A stretch of 64,000 nucleotides of DNA from Acanthosoma haemorrhoidale (Eukaryota > Arthropoda > Insecta > Hemiptera > Acanthosomatidae): the NCBI GenBank assembly GCA_930367205.1, contig OV884015.1, positions 36,261,288-36,325,287 on the forward strand. Reading direction: 5' to 3'. Position numbers and translations under genes: made by a program. The notes beneath the pieces are model-generated. The model worked only from the letters and a program-made list of their open reading frames with translations. It had not been told where the DNA came from and did not search any database. This document shows positions 26,371-40,618 of the stretch, piece by piece (positions within the stretch are counted from its first letter, which is position 1; each line of letters starts with the position of its first letter).

Positions 26371-27104
26371 TCAAGAGAAGGGTACACCAGAAATAAATCA
26401 TGCTATAAAAAATAGCCAACTTTAAGTAAAAAAGTTCATCAGAAATAAAATTATTTAGCATTGGTGAAACTTAGTCAACCTTGGTTGGAATAAACAAGGT
26501 TCAAAGTGTGGTATTAATTTTATGATTCAAAAAAAGAATAGATCATGAGATACTTATTTTTTTTTTTTTTGGTTTAACTGAAATTGTAGAGGTTTGGAAC
26601 TCTTTTATATAGCATGATGTGATAGCAGATCACAAATGATGGTGGCTTAATTCTGATATGCTGCCCCCTCCACTTTAGTATTTGTATATATACATAAATG
26701 TAAAAGGATGTTCAAAAATAATTAAGTAACTTACTAATTTAAAAATTCTTTTCTTACAATTTTTCACTAAAATTTAAAATTTTCAAATTAAGAAGTTCCT
26801 TCAACCACCCTGAATAATATAGCTTTTAAATATTAAAGATTCACATCTTTTCTACATTTTCATATTTTACCTGATAACCCATAAATAGCTGATATTTAAC
26901 ATAAACCATAGCAAGGCTTTGACTGGCTAATTGAACTTAAACTCTTATGTAATGGTAAACTGTCATAAATTATGGATAAACAAAATATGAAAAACCTGAT
27001 TGTTTGGTAAATATACAATATTAGCACTATCAGTTTTATATAATATTACTAAGAAATGACATACAAATCTTATACCGAATTAAATCATTAGAATAATTAA
27101 TTAC

Positions 27105-27234
27105 CTCATTTTCCGATTCAAATAAAATTTGATCATATTCACTTAAGGCTACAAGGAAGATAATTGATGTAACATTTTCGAAGCAGTGTATCCACTTTCT
27201 CCTTTCAGACCGCTGTCCTCCCACGTCAACCATC
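27105..27234 (-). CDS. Galphaq: G-alpha-q exon 5: switch II
   Basis: This 130-bp constitutive exon completes Arg202 and encodes residues 203-245. It begins [20 protein letters not shown], which contains the DxxGQ switch II motif with catalytic Gln209. It then gives beta4 and helix alpha-3 ([20 protein letters not shown]). Switch II contacts G-beta-gamma in the GDP state and PLC-beta or RGS proteins in the GTP state. The acceptor is ttgcag and the donor is GAG|GTAATT. It leaves on a codon boundary. No duplicate copy of this exon is visible. Confidence 0.97.
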
Positions 27235-27699
27235 CTGCAAAATAATACAAATGTAGTTATCAATGGAAAAGCTATATTACGACCAGCAGACAGTAAGAAG
27301 CATCAATGGAGCAATATAGAGATTTTTACAGATTTAATGAAGTTTACAATATAAAAACAATACATATATGTAACAAGGTTACAATATAAAATTTATACAT
27401 ATATCAGACTAGTGAATGGTCAAACAAACAACTGAACACTTTAACATCACATTGTACAAATAATATACACACATCTCATTATATATTGGAATGGATTGCA
27501 AAGATTGTTCAAGACAAGAATCGGTATGAGGATTATAAGGTAACTAAGAGCAAAAAATGCATGCAGGATCGTATATATTCAATACACCAAATCATTTAAA
27601 AAATAATTGAAAAGCAAATCTCAGTTTGCTTCAAAGGCATTGGACAAAGTAAAAAAAGCTGATGGGTAGAGTAAAGAATTCAGTTTAATGCATAAATTG

Positions 27700-28510
27700 C
27701 AAAGATCCTTCATGGGAATAACAAGAAGTGTGGTTGCTGCCTATGTACATTCTTGAAGACATAACACCAAAAGCCATCTTCAGGACAATGGAATTTCTCA
27801 CAGAAGAGCATAAGGTAAGACAGGTAATGAACAGCAATTTGGCGATGTTTACTAACTACTATAACATGGCGTGTAGCTGGAGTAGAGCTCATCTGAGAAG
27901 TAGAGTTTTAGAGATCAAAAAGTTTATTTCAGAATAAGGTGCCAGGATGTCAATGATATTACCAGACTGCTGGATGAGCAAGTTTAGGACCCTGGTCATG
28001 TAGTTGTAGTGGACTGCCTATATAAGACAACAAGAAATATTATGCACACCATATGGAGAATCTAAAATATTCTTTCATAAGGTATACCACTTCATAAGGA
28101 CAAGGATAAAGTGCCTATACTGTGTGTTCTGATACTTGACGTGAATTTCATTTATTCACAATTCATGAAATGAAAATGCAGTAGTAACAGCAATAGCACA
28201 CAGGGAAGAAAGAAAGAGATCAATTAGGATATGGTTTATGTACAAGTTAAATAAGGTTGGGTGTGAAAATAGAATTTACTAGAAACTATTGTTGACGAAA
28301 AGAGGATGTACTGGTTTGGACATCTTCAACTCAATGAAAAAGAACAAATGAGCCGCTCCCAAGAATTATTTCAGAGACTGGAGCACAAATAAAAAATTCA
28401 GAAGACCAGGCCTTGCTTAATACAAAAGAGTACAGGAGGCTGAGGATAAGAGAGGAACGGACTGGATAGGAGGAAGTAGAGAACAGAGTTCTCTGGTCTA
28501 GATTACGACT
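27700..28510 (+). mobile_element. Degraded LINE-like fragment in the exon 4B-5 intron
   Basis: Reading the plus strand near 28291-28330 gives DEKRMYWFGHLQ, which resembles the RLRWFGHV segment downstream of reverse transcriptase in many non-LTR elements. A shifted frame follows with pieces such as KIQKTRPCLIQK and an acidic ED..DW segment like the LINE C-terminus. An upstream 69-codon open frame (27728-27937) may belong to the same element but I do not recognise it. Stops and frameshifts are frequent, so this is a dead copy. A translated search would settle the family. Confidence 0.4.
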
Positions 28511-29142
28511 ATGTATGTATATTATATTACATATATTATGACAAATTAAAGCATTTTATACTATTTTTATGCATACTACTTTTAAGTTCATAAGTTCCTC
28601 TTTATCCCCTCAATAAACTAAGGAGAGAAGATAAACAAGTGTAAATTTGATACAGAACAATACAATTTTTCCGTCTTAATATTGTGATAATAAATCTATA
28701 TAATATTAGTAAGGACTTAATAATGAGGAAAGGCAAAAAATGATATTTTATCTTTTGAATTAAATGCTATATTTCACTAATGTTCTTCAGAACGAATTAA
28801 AAAAATATTTTAAGAACTGGGCCAAGGTCCTTAAGGAAAACATTTAAGTGAACAGAAAAAAGAGCAGCAGTCTAAATTAGAATGAAATATAGAAAACATA
28901 TTAAATGTCAAGACAAAGATACAAATAATTAATAGAAGACAAGCTAATTAGTGGTGTTTGATGATAAAAGAAAAAAACCAAACTAATTTTAATGAAATGA
29001 ACGAACAGAATTAACAGAATAATAAAGTCAAATATAAATAATTTATAAATATGTACAAAAATTCTGTATGTTTGAAATCTATGGATGAGAAAGGAAGCAG
29101 ATCAGTGAGAAAGACTTTAAATAGAATATCTATCTATAATAT

Positions 29143-29210
29143 AGATAAATAATAATAGATACATAGATAAATAATAATAGATATATAGATAAATAATATA
29201 AATATATATG
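29143..29210. repeat. 22-bp tandem repeat, about three copies
   Basis: The unit agataaataataatagatac-at begins at 29143, 29165 and 29187, exact period 22, with one or two base differences between copies. It then grades into AT-rich sequence. It lies inside an intron. Confidence 0.8.
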
Positions 29211-32200
29211 TATAATATATTTATAGATATATAAATAAATAATATAGAAATCTACAGAAGATTTGAATTGAAGTTCACATAAGTACAGTGTATAATTTAA
29301 TGGGAGGGATCGAAGGTTTTATGCATGTCACATGGGGAGGAATAGCCATTATAACACTGTATAGTATTGAGATACCCTCAAGGTCATGAAGATAAATCAT
29401 AGGAAACATTATATTAAAACTTCAGTTTGGCAGCAAAATAATGGCAACTTAAATATTTATATTTGCTATATCATGAAGATGGGAATGAGGACCGATTTTA
29501 CTACAAATCTACCAGTAAAGGAAGCAGTCAAATATGGAATTAACTGGGTAATCAGCTACATAAATTAATTTATTCCAACATCATGCGTGGTAAAATGTGA
29601 GAAGGAATTGAGGTATAATTTTTTTCATATTGGCGTGACATTTCTTTTTCTGTGTGTTTTAACAACTCTTGTTCTATTATGTTTCTAATATTTTGCCCAA
29701 AGTGGTGATATGATTTTAACAGAGCGGATGAAAGCATATATGTAGGCTAATTTTAAGCCCAAAGAAATTTTGAGCATGAAGCTAACTTTTATTAAGTGGC
29801 CTAAGACTACGTTTGGAATAATACAAACACATTTTCTGTTAAATAATTTCAAGTAGCATGTAAATTAAGAAAGAGCTTAACCATATTTCAGACCACAAAA
29901 ACTTCAGGTGATGATATCGTCTAACTGATGTCTCATAGGTATAACCACTGTATGGGTGCCTTATTAAGTAGACACAGGTAAATAAAGCAGCAACAGAGAA
30001 GCAAAATTCAGTGAGCAATATAGCTATCAATGTTCACACTTCTAATTATTGCATCCTCTAGATTTTGATAAACATGAAACTTAAAGAGTTCTAATGAACT
30101 CCAGAAATATCTCTATTTTCTGATTCTGAGCCAGGATCTTATTGATTCCTGTTATATATATATTTTTTTTTTTGTAGTCATTAACAATCCGAAAATCAAT
30201 ACTTGATATAAATAAATCATCAACATTGGATAAACCACATGCGGAAATGTTGAGTCATGTAGAGTAATTTTAGTTGAGGAATTCAGTTAAGTTTTGGGGA
30301 ATCAAAGGATAAACTAGTGACAATATCTTATCAATAATTTTCTTCTAGAAATTTTTCACTTTGGTGCATCATATCTATTCGTAGATGAGAATAAATTTCA
30401 CTATGTGACAATCCGGTTTGAACACTCAAGGCCGTACATAAAACCATACCTCATCTAATTTCCTATTAGCGTTAAGATTGAACCTACAAATGGCAAGAAG
30501 CTACCATGCAATTTCTAATTCACTCACCATTAGCTTTGAACAACTATCACTTTGGAAACATGGAAGATAAGTTGCCTACAACAATTAGAGAACTGATCAC
30601 GATTATCTCATAAACTACACTTACGCTGTGGCTTCTTCATGGAGGCAGATCAATGCACTGTATAATTGGTAAGGAAACTGAGCAATCTACAATCTATAAT
30701 TTTATTATTATTAAAGGCTTTCCCTAGTACTGAGGTTTTTCTTGATCCTGCTATCTTCTCCTTTCAATGTATTCCATTTGTTTCCTTTTTTGGATGTCCT
30801 CCTTTCCCAGTCCTGTCTCTCACTGGATACTTGGTATCCAGAACAACTTTGGCCTGACCCTTATTTTTCTTATCATTCAGCTCTCAGTTCCCATGCCTAA
30901 AACATTTTAACTCATTTTCAGCTAGTATAGATTTTTCCACTTCTGTTTTTATCTTCCAATTAAGAGAGTTTTATTCACATCTGGAATATCTTGCTTATCG
31001 CCTACAGTAATCTAGTCATCCTCCAGTTTTCTCTGAATTGAGTATACACTTTATGCACAGTGCTTATAAACCCAAACCAAGATAATCTGTGGTATCTTGC
31101 CCATCTGAGTGTTTAGAGATCTTAGGTGAGGTGTAAGCACTTTTTTTTTACCACCTCTTTCCTAAAACCTTATCTTAAAACTAAAACTCAATCCATCTAA
31201 AGATATTAGCTCCATCTTTATAGCTGTCCTCAAGTTTACATTCATGAATGCCAGTCCAGTTTAGAATTTTAGGTGGGCACCAAATCAGTTTTAGTGCGTA
31301 TACATCAACACACTATTTTTAATACCATTTATTGCATTGAGTCTACTATATTTTCTTTCAAGCATATTTTTCAACAGAAGGCTTTCTTCCACTATTTGAT
31401 TGTAATAATGTTGATCATCAGAATTGTGTTTATAATTTTTGAACATTTCCCTGTAACATATTTCTTCTGTTTTTTTTTGTTTAATCTTCAATTCCAGGCT
31501 ATGAAGAAAAGACTCTTTGGTCAACACATTGGGCAATTTTCTTATTCATGTCAGGGGGTAGATAAATGAGAAAAGGGATTTTGTTTGTTTCTTTTTCTAT
31601 AAAGTTTGGCTAATTTAGTTGGGGACACACAACACAGGAAAATTATAATTCAACTTACCGAACTGTATAACTTTCAACAGAGGTCCAAAAAAATTCCCTA
31701 GATTACACACAAAAAAAAAACATAAAATTAACAATATTAAAAAAAAGTACTTAAACATGTTTTATATCCTTTCACATCACCATCAGTTCTTAAAAATATC
31801 AATAATAATCTGGAAAATCATTGTATTGTTCATGACCATTCTTACACCATCAAATATTGTTCAATATAAAAATATTCAATTTCCTGAAATTATATCACTA
31901 CATATAAAGTAAATAATGAAATATAAAGCATAGTTGTATAATAAATTATTATGAGAAAAATATGCTCGTATAACAATTAATAAGTGCTTATTAATATTTC
32001 TCACATGCAGATCTAATCTCAATAATCTGATTTCTGAGCCCTATCAACGTATTTTTTCTGCTAGTATAAACATTATCTGTCCCAAAGTTGTGAATTTTAA
32101 TCAAATAAACCATGAAGCCAGACTTTTTAAATTGCATTTGTTCAACTGGATAGCAAATCCACATTTCCTAGACAAATTCATGAAAAATTTTTAATGAGAA

Positions 32201-34467
32201 AAGTAAGTTTTAATTCTTCTGAAAGAACATTATGAAAAACACTCGATTATGAAAAACAAAAACTGGGAACATCAAATTTCTTTTTTTTTATGGATACATG
32301 ACGATATAGAATTTTAGGTTCATGTTGCATGCATTTTTATTTGCTGTTCAAAATATAAAAATGTTTTCCAGGAATTGTATTTTGAATAGGGGGGGGGGGG
32401 TTCAAAATAAAATGCTTTCAGAAAAGTACCAGACTATTGCCACACCAGTTTATTGAAATTGTGGTACACTTTTAATACGATACGACATTTATCAAATGTA
32501 ATTTATTATACAACCTAGAATAAGTATAAAGTACCATTTTAATGAAAGTCATGGCTACATTAGAGAAACTGAGCAATTATAACCAACAATTTATTTAAAA
32601 CATTAAATTCATATTTAGGCTGAAAGACAAATCATCAGTAAAACATATAAAAATTTGCTTGGGAGGGGGGGCTTCCTTCCAATAGGATAGCTTCACTTTT
32701 CTGCTAAGCTACAAATAAAAACATTTCAGATTCAATATCTGAGTTTATAAACCATAGTGAGTCAAAATGTATGCCATTTTATTTCTTTTTGTGCTTTAAC
32801 ATACTTGAATCAATAAATATATTATTTATTCTTCTACTTTATTCTATTGCTTTGAGTACTATATAAAATCAAAGGTCTTGGCAAAATGGTTAATAATAAA
32901 GGGTGTCCCAGAATTAACGCAAGATTTGAATTGTGCAGTAAAGTGCTGGCAACCCTAAAAAAAAAACCATTTGACAGCTGACAGTTTAGGGTTACATTTT
33001 TCAACAATCAATTTGGAATTTTGAAAAAGTCCTACTTTTATTTTGTTATTTATTTTCCCCAATCTTGATTGCCTAGTAGGAATTTGTATAAATGTGTTGG
33101 GTACGTTCATAAATGAATAAATACTCAGTTTCAGGCATGTAACCATGACGGTGAAATAAACCTATATTAGTATAAACATGATAGCAAATCAATCAAACAC
33201 ACCATCACCATGACTACATAACACCAGCAACAACAACAAGCAATTACATAAAAAAAAAAAAAAAACTTGTTAGTTCAAAACCATTTTCATCTCTCAAATA
33301 CAAAACATAAGCACAAATAAAAAGAATTAACAGTTACTTAGAATAATCAATACTGTTTGGAAATTTGGACAATCGCGTATTTATTGAATGATAGATTTCA
33401 GGACTAGTCATTTACACATTTATTTGTGAATAAAAAATATAATGGACAAAAGAAAAAAAAAAGGGCCCGCCATGAATTCTGTTATTTTAAACTGGACAAT
33501 TTTATGATTTTTTGTTGTTTTAAATAGAGCATAGCATAGGTAAAAAGGAATGTTAAAGAAAATTAGAGATTATATTATAAATAAATTACTAATTGATGTT
33601 GCTTATTTTTTAATTTACTTAACACCTCGACTATGTATGAGGTAGGATCAATGGACATATTCCAAGGTGAAACCTTTATGAAAACATTTCTATTAAAAAC
33701 AAAAATCTAAAAGATAATAACTAGCAAAATATTGTCCCTAACTTTGCTTTTAGACCATTTTTTTCACCTATTTAAACAAAATTCAAGCAGTGCCATATTT
33801 AGTTTATTACAATAAAATTTATCAATATTATTGCTTTTGATTAAATTAAAAAGTTTATTAAAAATATCAAATGATTTTCAAGGACTGAATAAAATTTAAT
33901 CAATTTAAATAAAATCTGAAACGATTGGAATATAATTTAAATTTATACCCGATTTACTTTTTTAACACAATATACAATCATGTTTTAGAACTCATATACC
34001 CGATTCTACATCATATAAACTAAAACAGAAGGTGAGCCCCATCACCTAGTATTTATACATTGCATTGTAATTTTCACGTCAATCTGTGTTATTGTTATGT
34101 AACCCAACCTCCTTCGAATGCATCAGCGCATCGCAGAAAGAGGAGAAATTTGTAAATTGTTATAATTGATTAATGGGGTTTAGGGGAAACATATATATAT
34201 AATTTAATTAAAAAATAATTTTAAAATGAATGAAAACTTTTTTTTGCTAATTTACTTGTGTCACTGACTTTTTTTTATCACTTTTAAGTATTAAATTTAA
34301 AGACAGATTTCAAACAATTTTACAGTCTATTCCTTATTTTAGTATATTAAAAAATTAATAAAATGTGCTATTTAATGATTAATACATAACATATTGCAAT
34401 AAAACTATCCAGTACTACTTACAGGGCTTAAATAATAAAATTAAACAGTTAAAAATAAATACGATAC

Positions 34468-34596
34468 CTAAAAATAATAGAATCGAGATCAAAAGGATAC
34501 TCGATAATGCCTGTTGTAGGAGCTCGGGCCCTTAGGATGTCCTGCTCTGTAGGGAGGTAATCAGAACTCTCAATGCGCTCCATGTCGCTCAAGTAG
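34468..34596 (-). CDS. Galphaq: G-alpha-q alternative exon 4B: switch I region, RARAPTTG version
   Basis: This 129-bp alternative to exon 4A encodes residues 159-201 with the same phases. It reads [20 protein letters not shown], then [16 protein letters not shown], ending DLDSIIF. Arg183 and Thr186 are kept, but Val182 and Val184 both become Ala, and the end (LDSIIF) is closer to the vertebrate LQSVIF than to 4A. The acceptor is ggttag and the donor is GTATCG (AG|GTATCG). The reading frame is open and the GTPase residues are conserved, so this looks like a functional alternative exon and not a dead duplicate. Transcript evidence would show in which tissues it is used. Confidence 0.94.
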
Positions 34597-37500
34597 CTAA
34601 CCAAACATTCCCGTGCAACATGCATTATAGAACACAAAAAAGGAGATAGTAGGAAAGTAGACAAGCTAAATAACATGCTCAATAGAGATTTTTTTCTTTA
34701 AACAAACAATGCTAACAGTAATCCTGCTCTCCATGCAAAATTTTAATGCATCCAATAAATAAGGCTTTAAATTACTATCTGTATTTAAAAATAAATTGTA
34801 ATTTATTTTTCAACATACTAAATTAAAAAAAGTTTAAAATTTGTTGAAGACAGTTTATTAAAAAAAAAACTTTCACAATAATTTACTTTTGATGGTCAGA
34901 ACATTAATACTCAGTACTCGGCTTAAATAGAAAACACTATTGTACACAAATAATTTTTTTTATCACTGTTTAAATAGATAATTAACAAGTGAGCCATTCA
35001 GTTGCCAAAATGATTAAGTCTCTGATGCAAAACAGAATTTGTAAACTAATGAACATAATCATCAACATGTGCAATGGTGAATAAACAAATTAAATTAACA
35101 ATCCAATATTTGAATATAAATATTTAAATAAATTGCCATTAATGACTTTGGCCTCGAAATGGCTCCAAAATGTAATGAAATGATGGGGTCCACTCTTGCC
35201 TAGAAGGTTTATCATATTATTCGATTAAAAATAAGTATTATATATTATTGTAGAGATTGCATCCGTTTATCGAGGAACTATCCTTTTCTTAATAAGCCTT
35301 TTATTATATATTGTAAACTATATCCAAAGAATGATAAATATTCGATAACACTGAAATTAACACTACATATAAAAATAATCGGATTTTAATTTTCACTTCA
35401 GTAGCCGGTGAATACCACTGTGAGGTCCTTTGCAAGTCAAACATTGTGTACTCTTGACTGAACTGTGGCAAAGCAGTCTTTCTTTCCATATTAGACTATT
35501 GACAGTACATAGTTGGGCAGTAATGATGTGCCTTAGCATAACAGCTCACAAAGGCCAACCGAGGTTGTTGGCATAATTGATACATGAAACTTAGGAGCTA
35601 ACAGGGTTGAAACTAGTCTTGACCATTAATTTGATTTTCTTAGCATGATTCATTACTTCTTTATTCAATAAGTTGATCATTTTCTCTCTGAGGCAAAAAT
35701 TCTTCCAGGGACCCACCCAGAAATCGATCCTATTAAAACCACCACATTACGAAGACGGCTTTGATATCTACAAATTAAGTATTTAGGTTACTTGGTAAAT
35801 GATTAAAAATTAAGTTTCGGTCAAATTAAAAAGCAGAATAATGGCAGTGTATCAACATTTCTTGGGGTTACTTTGCCAATTCAGAAGTATTATTTTGTCA
35901 TAACATACAAAATTTTGAGGTTTGTGTTGTGTCAGTTTTCATATGTCGCTTAACAAACAGTATCCATACCAAATGTGGTACAAACCTGACAATAAGTGCC
36001 AATTGAGGTGTGTAACAACTTAAAAATTGGAGAGAAGTACAAGTCAAAGTAGTGAACCTACTATCTTTTGTAAGATACTGAACGATTTCCATGTAAAATT
36101 TAAAGCAAATACGTCTTGGACCAAAGTTCAATAATAACTTCAAAATAAATCACATGAATGCATTAAAACAAATTTAATTATTTATGGCCTAAATATATTT
36201 CAAGGAATACTCAAAGCTAAGCAAATTTAAATCAAAGCGATTGATCAACTATACTGGGAATTATTTCATTTAAAAAAATAATATTCTTTAAAACAGATAA
36301 ATTTTTTTTAAATGTAATTGATTGATTTAATAACCAGTGTAATTTTGAAATAATGTAGACCTTGAATTAAATGAAACCCTACATAAAGAGTTATGCAATG
36401 AGGGAATCTTATTACTGGCAGAACACCTACAAACATTCTTCATCGATATATTTATTCACTGCAACAACTCCAGATGATAATAACTTCATAGATTACAGAA
36501 GATTAATAGAAATTTCCACTATTCTAGAAATACTTCAGGTTTTACTTTGAGCATAATTAACTAACAAGTAAAAACAACTTATACATTTGAACAGTGAATT
36601 AATAACTTCATCATAAGGTTTAATTTAATATTAAATTAATAATATATTTTGTTTCTTAAAAAAAAAGTGACAGTTATAAATTTAATAAGTCCTAATTTGA
36701 TATAGGTTCATTTCTTTGTTTACACTTTGATTTCTATTATTATTAATTATTTATTTTATTTTTATTATTTATTGTGTAATTTTCAACTTAAACTTTAAGT
36801 AACCAGAAAATATGAGTAAAATAAAAAAAAAAAACAAAGATTTTTAGCCAAGGATAGTGGGTCTTTGCCAAGGGTTACCGAAAATAATGAAAGTAAAAAT
36901 GCTAGAAATCAACGGATTTCTTTCCCCAAAAAAAGAGAAGAATAAAATTGTTTATAACTTCATTTGAAAATTTTAGATTGTAATGACTGGATTTTCATAA
37001 TATATAGTAGAACTAGAACTCTAGTTAAATCTGACATATTCAACATCAAGTGTGGCACACAAGTTGTAAGTCTTAGAGCAAAATATTGCAGTCAGCAGTA
37101 AAAGAATAAAGTGATGTTTAAGGGGATACTTTTTAACATATTAAACATTCGATTTATTAAACTTTCATTTAGTCGATATAGGAAAAATCTATGTAATTTT
37201 TTCAAGTTTTTTACTATCATTCAGCATTCAATTAAGTATAGCTCATAAGAAGACGTGGCTAATTTGGAAAAATAGGTAGTTAATTATTCAAACATTGAAA
37301 TAAGTTTAATACACAAATATGAATAAAAATCATCAAAATTGTTGTATTATCCCATTAATAATTACTATAATGACTTTCTCGTTTTTGAATATTTTGGAGA
37401 ACTGAGATAAGTTAGTTACTAGCTGTCCACTAGGCAGCATATACCATGGTTCGGAAGCAATAAATTCTCGAGCAGCCTTGGTTAATTTTAACTAAGAATA

Positions 37501-37960
37501 TATAATTAACTGATTGATGCTTTGAAACCTCCTGTGGAAACTTCTAGATGCTATTACTATGAATCAAATCGTTGAAACTCCTAGCTGTAATATTACTAAT
37601 AATAGACCAAATTTGTAATTTTCTGACCATTAGATCTGCTAATTTAATTATATTATTAAAAAATGTGATTCAGTAACAAAAATATTAGCATAAACGGATC
37701 AAATACACAAAAACCAATGCTATTAATCGTCATGCAAATAAATAATATTCTCATGCAAACATGATCGTGAGGTTTGAATTATAAGACCATATATTTCATA
37801 AAAAATATCCAGGAAAAATGCACATACCTATGCCTTTAGAATCAGGTTATATTAAGAAACCAAAACATAAATAAATAAAAAGTGGAAAGTACAAATAGTT
37901 AGTTTGAGAATGATTCCGTGCAATTTGTGAGGACATGCAACTTGTGTTTTCGTTGGTTAC
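34597..37960. other. Intron between alternative exons 4A and 4B
   Basis: I see no gene here. Two short minus-strand open frames have no recognisable similarity. The segment 35690-35760 has a weakly tRNA-like look but no clear A or B box. Any splicing switch that chooses between 4A and 4B should lie in or next to this intron. No obvious long complementary elements were seen by eye. Confidence 0.5.
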
Positions 37961-38089
37961 CTAAACCGTATCTCTTCTAGGTCGAAAGGGTACTCGATGA
38001 TCCCAGTCGTAGGGACTCGGACTCTAAGGATGTCCTGCTCCGTAGGTAAATAATTGTGAGCTGCGACCCGATCAATTTCCATCAGATAA
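37961..38089 (-). CDS. Galphaq: G-alpha-q alternative exon 4A: switch I region, RVRVPTTG version
   Basis: This 129-bp exon (43 codons, phase 2 in and out) encodes residues 159-201 and part of Arg202. It reads [20 protein letters not shown], then [16 protein letters not shown], ending DLEEIRF. It carries Arg183, the transition-state arginine targeted by cholera toxin in Gs and mutated in oncogenic Gq, and Thr186, which coordinates Mg in switch I. The acceptor is tctag and the donor is GTAACC. Exon 4B lies 3.4 kb downstream with the same length, phase and coverage, so the two are most simply mutually exclusive alternatives. The 4A version keeps the Val182 and Val184 seen in most Gq proteins, and its LEEIRF end is the version I associate with insect Gq. 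Confidence 0.95.
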
Positions 38090-39379
38090 CTAGATGACAC
38101 AGATACAGTTAAATACTGAACGTACCATCTTATTCTTTTCTAAATACAGATTTTTTGGAACCCATACAGATGTATATTACCAGAATTTTGTACCTGATAT
38201 TTCTTCCATCAAGTCATGTTACATATTTTATAACAACAACTAATTGAATTGTTCACCAAAATCTTTTTGATTTTCATGTCTTCAATAAAAATATTTTACT
38301 GACTATTTAATAGAAAAAGATTATTTTTCTTCATTCATAAGCATAAATTTTTGATAGATAAACTATTAGAATGTCAAACTACAAACTTTTTCTTTTCCTT
38401 ACAATAAATATAGTTGATTTCAACAATTAATCATTTATCATCTATGTGTATAAAATGATTTATAACTATTTTAATAGAGCATTAAGAATACCCGCTTGAT
38501 AATTACAGACAAAATAACTATAACCTAAGCTGATAATTTGGACCACTAAGCTTCCTGGCTGAGTGGGCCCCAAGTTTTTCATCAATATTTATGTAATAGT
38601 TCTGTGCATAGGAAGACTATTAACAACATTTATTCAATAAGTATAATAAACTACAGTTGTGTATTCCACCTGGAAGATTACTTATTAATAAATATATTTG
38701 ACACTCAGTTGAGTAGCTTATAATTAATAATTAAAGAAAATTATTTAAAATTGCCTTATATGATTATGCAATAATGACTTTTTCAATTATGTAATTTAGG
38801 CATACCTTTTAATAATTAACTAACATAATTTAATTTTATTTTCATCTTGCCTATTTAGTGAACTTTTATAAATACTGAGTTGCTAGAGCTTACAAAACAA
38901 CTGGATCCTTGTACCCCAGTTTCTGAGCAGTCGATTGGTCTTTCAAATACCACTTCATCCTCTCTTATATAGTAGGGCGCAAGAAGAGGGATACAATAAA
39001 AAACTTGTAGACTAGCAGTTAGTGGCAACATTAAGTGCTCCCACACTAACATGTTCATTATTAAACCTACATCAAACCAGAATGGTTTATTAAATAGGTA
39101 GAGCAACATTCTTAGCACAGGATTTCTTACTGGTCACTGTTTGAACTGAATTATCACCTGCACCTGATAGGTGTAACAGACAATTTTTGCTGCCTCAAAT
39201 TAAGGTGGGGAATCTGAAACCTCCCTCTATTATTAAGGGGAATGTGGTACCTTTGCTGTCAGCTCTAGTAGGCTTGAAGAGACAAGATGAAAATGATCCA
39301 TGTCTTCATTAGAAGACGGAAAAGGTCCCACAAATTGGAGATACAACAAAATTAGGCAGTAGTCATAAGGACTAACAAA

Positions 39380-39455
39380 ACGGACCTGTAGCCTTATGGA
39401 ACTGCCCCGTTTAGAATCACTGCCCTGAATAGCCGGTTCAAGCTTAATAGATGAA
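39380..39455 (+). repeat. tRNA-like SINE head candidate
   Basis: TAGCCTTATGG (39389-39399) fits the pol III A box, and GGTTCAAGC (39434-39442) fits part of a B box about 35 bases later. It lies in the intron between exons 3 and 4A. No tail or duplication was identified. Confidence 0.3.
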
Positions 39456-40618
39456 ATGTAACATGGAGTTTTCATTTATTAGTTTCATTCAAAGACACGA
39501 AAAATTTAGCTATCTCTATAAAGGGCCTTTTACTTGGTCCAGCCAGTTCTCAGTTCTGTTAAATTGTCAGAATTTCTTAGGCGTAATAGGAAAAAACAGA
39601 AACATGGGGCTGGGGCTGACAGGAGCATTTGTTCTATATCAGTTCTTAAAATTCTTAAGCTAAGGCTACTGCAAGGAGTACATCTTTATCCATAATATTA
39701 ATTGTAATAACACCAAGTTTACTGGTACATTTCTGAGAACTGAACAGCCCATGTAAAAAGAAATGGAACGAAACAGAGAGGAAACAGAAACTGAACTGAG
39801 AGCCAATTACTTATAATTAAAAACTGAATATATCATTTCAAGTGGATCTCCAGAGAATCACATAATCCAGAGATACAAGCCCCTGACTGAGGTTATGATT
39901 CTATAAATTTTTAAGGAAATACACAGAGGTTTTCTTGTAAAAAATATTAACGAACATTAACATATAAATACAATTACCTCAATAAATAATAATCACAAAA
40001 ACTGTGCATAAGCCATAATCATAACTATTAGTTAGTTAGTTATAATTAGTCATAACCTTCCAGTTGGAATAACAACTCATACTAAGATTCTATAGTTAAA
40101 TATATGATACACTGTTAAGGAGGAAACAAGGCCGCCTATACAGAATAGTACCACATTGAGTGATTTAATAAAAAAGTACTGAATTAGCCACTCCATGGCA
40201 TATCATTGCAAATATATATATATTAGGTTTTCTCCGATCTAGGTGAGTATTGCCCCAAATTGAAGGTTTTGGCATTCTGATAAACAATGTGTACTGTTTT
40301 CTATAAACTAAAATAAGTCAGTAAAACTGCCAATAATGTCATGTATTTGATAGACATAGACATAAAATTTGTGTGAACCCCATAAAAAATAATAGAGGGT
40401 CATTCTAAATTACTTGGAAATTCAATGCCTTTGAATGAGCTCCAGGGGTCTAGAGAAAAAAAATTCAAATAGTACATTAAATAACAAAACCCTTCGTTGT
40501 ACTTGACCAATTTTAAAATCAGTTTGGAATGGAATCACCAATTTTACGAAACAAGATTTATTCCACATCTTTCTTATTATAATGAAACCCCACTACTTAT
40601 CAACAATCATAAACATAC

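Larger units (their letters stand above)
27235..34467. other. Large intron between exon 4B and exon 5, repeat-bearing
   Basis: This 7.2-kb intron holds a degraded LINE-like segment near 27.7-28.5 kb, a 22-bp tandem repeat at 29.14 kb, homopolymer runs (G run near 32391, A run near 33251), a short repeat with termini beginning GGGTGTCCCAGAATTAACGC near 32899, and a palindromic 18-mer at 34030. The stretch 30.65-31.55 kb may be a degraded retroelement on the minus strand, but it is too decayed to name. Confidence 0.5.

Noticed and set aside
31273..31569. Overlapping open frames on both strands (98 and 81 codons)
   Set aside because: Neither shows a recognisable motif or splice signals. They lie in an intron, in a stretch that looks like decayed repeat DNA.
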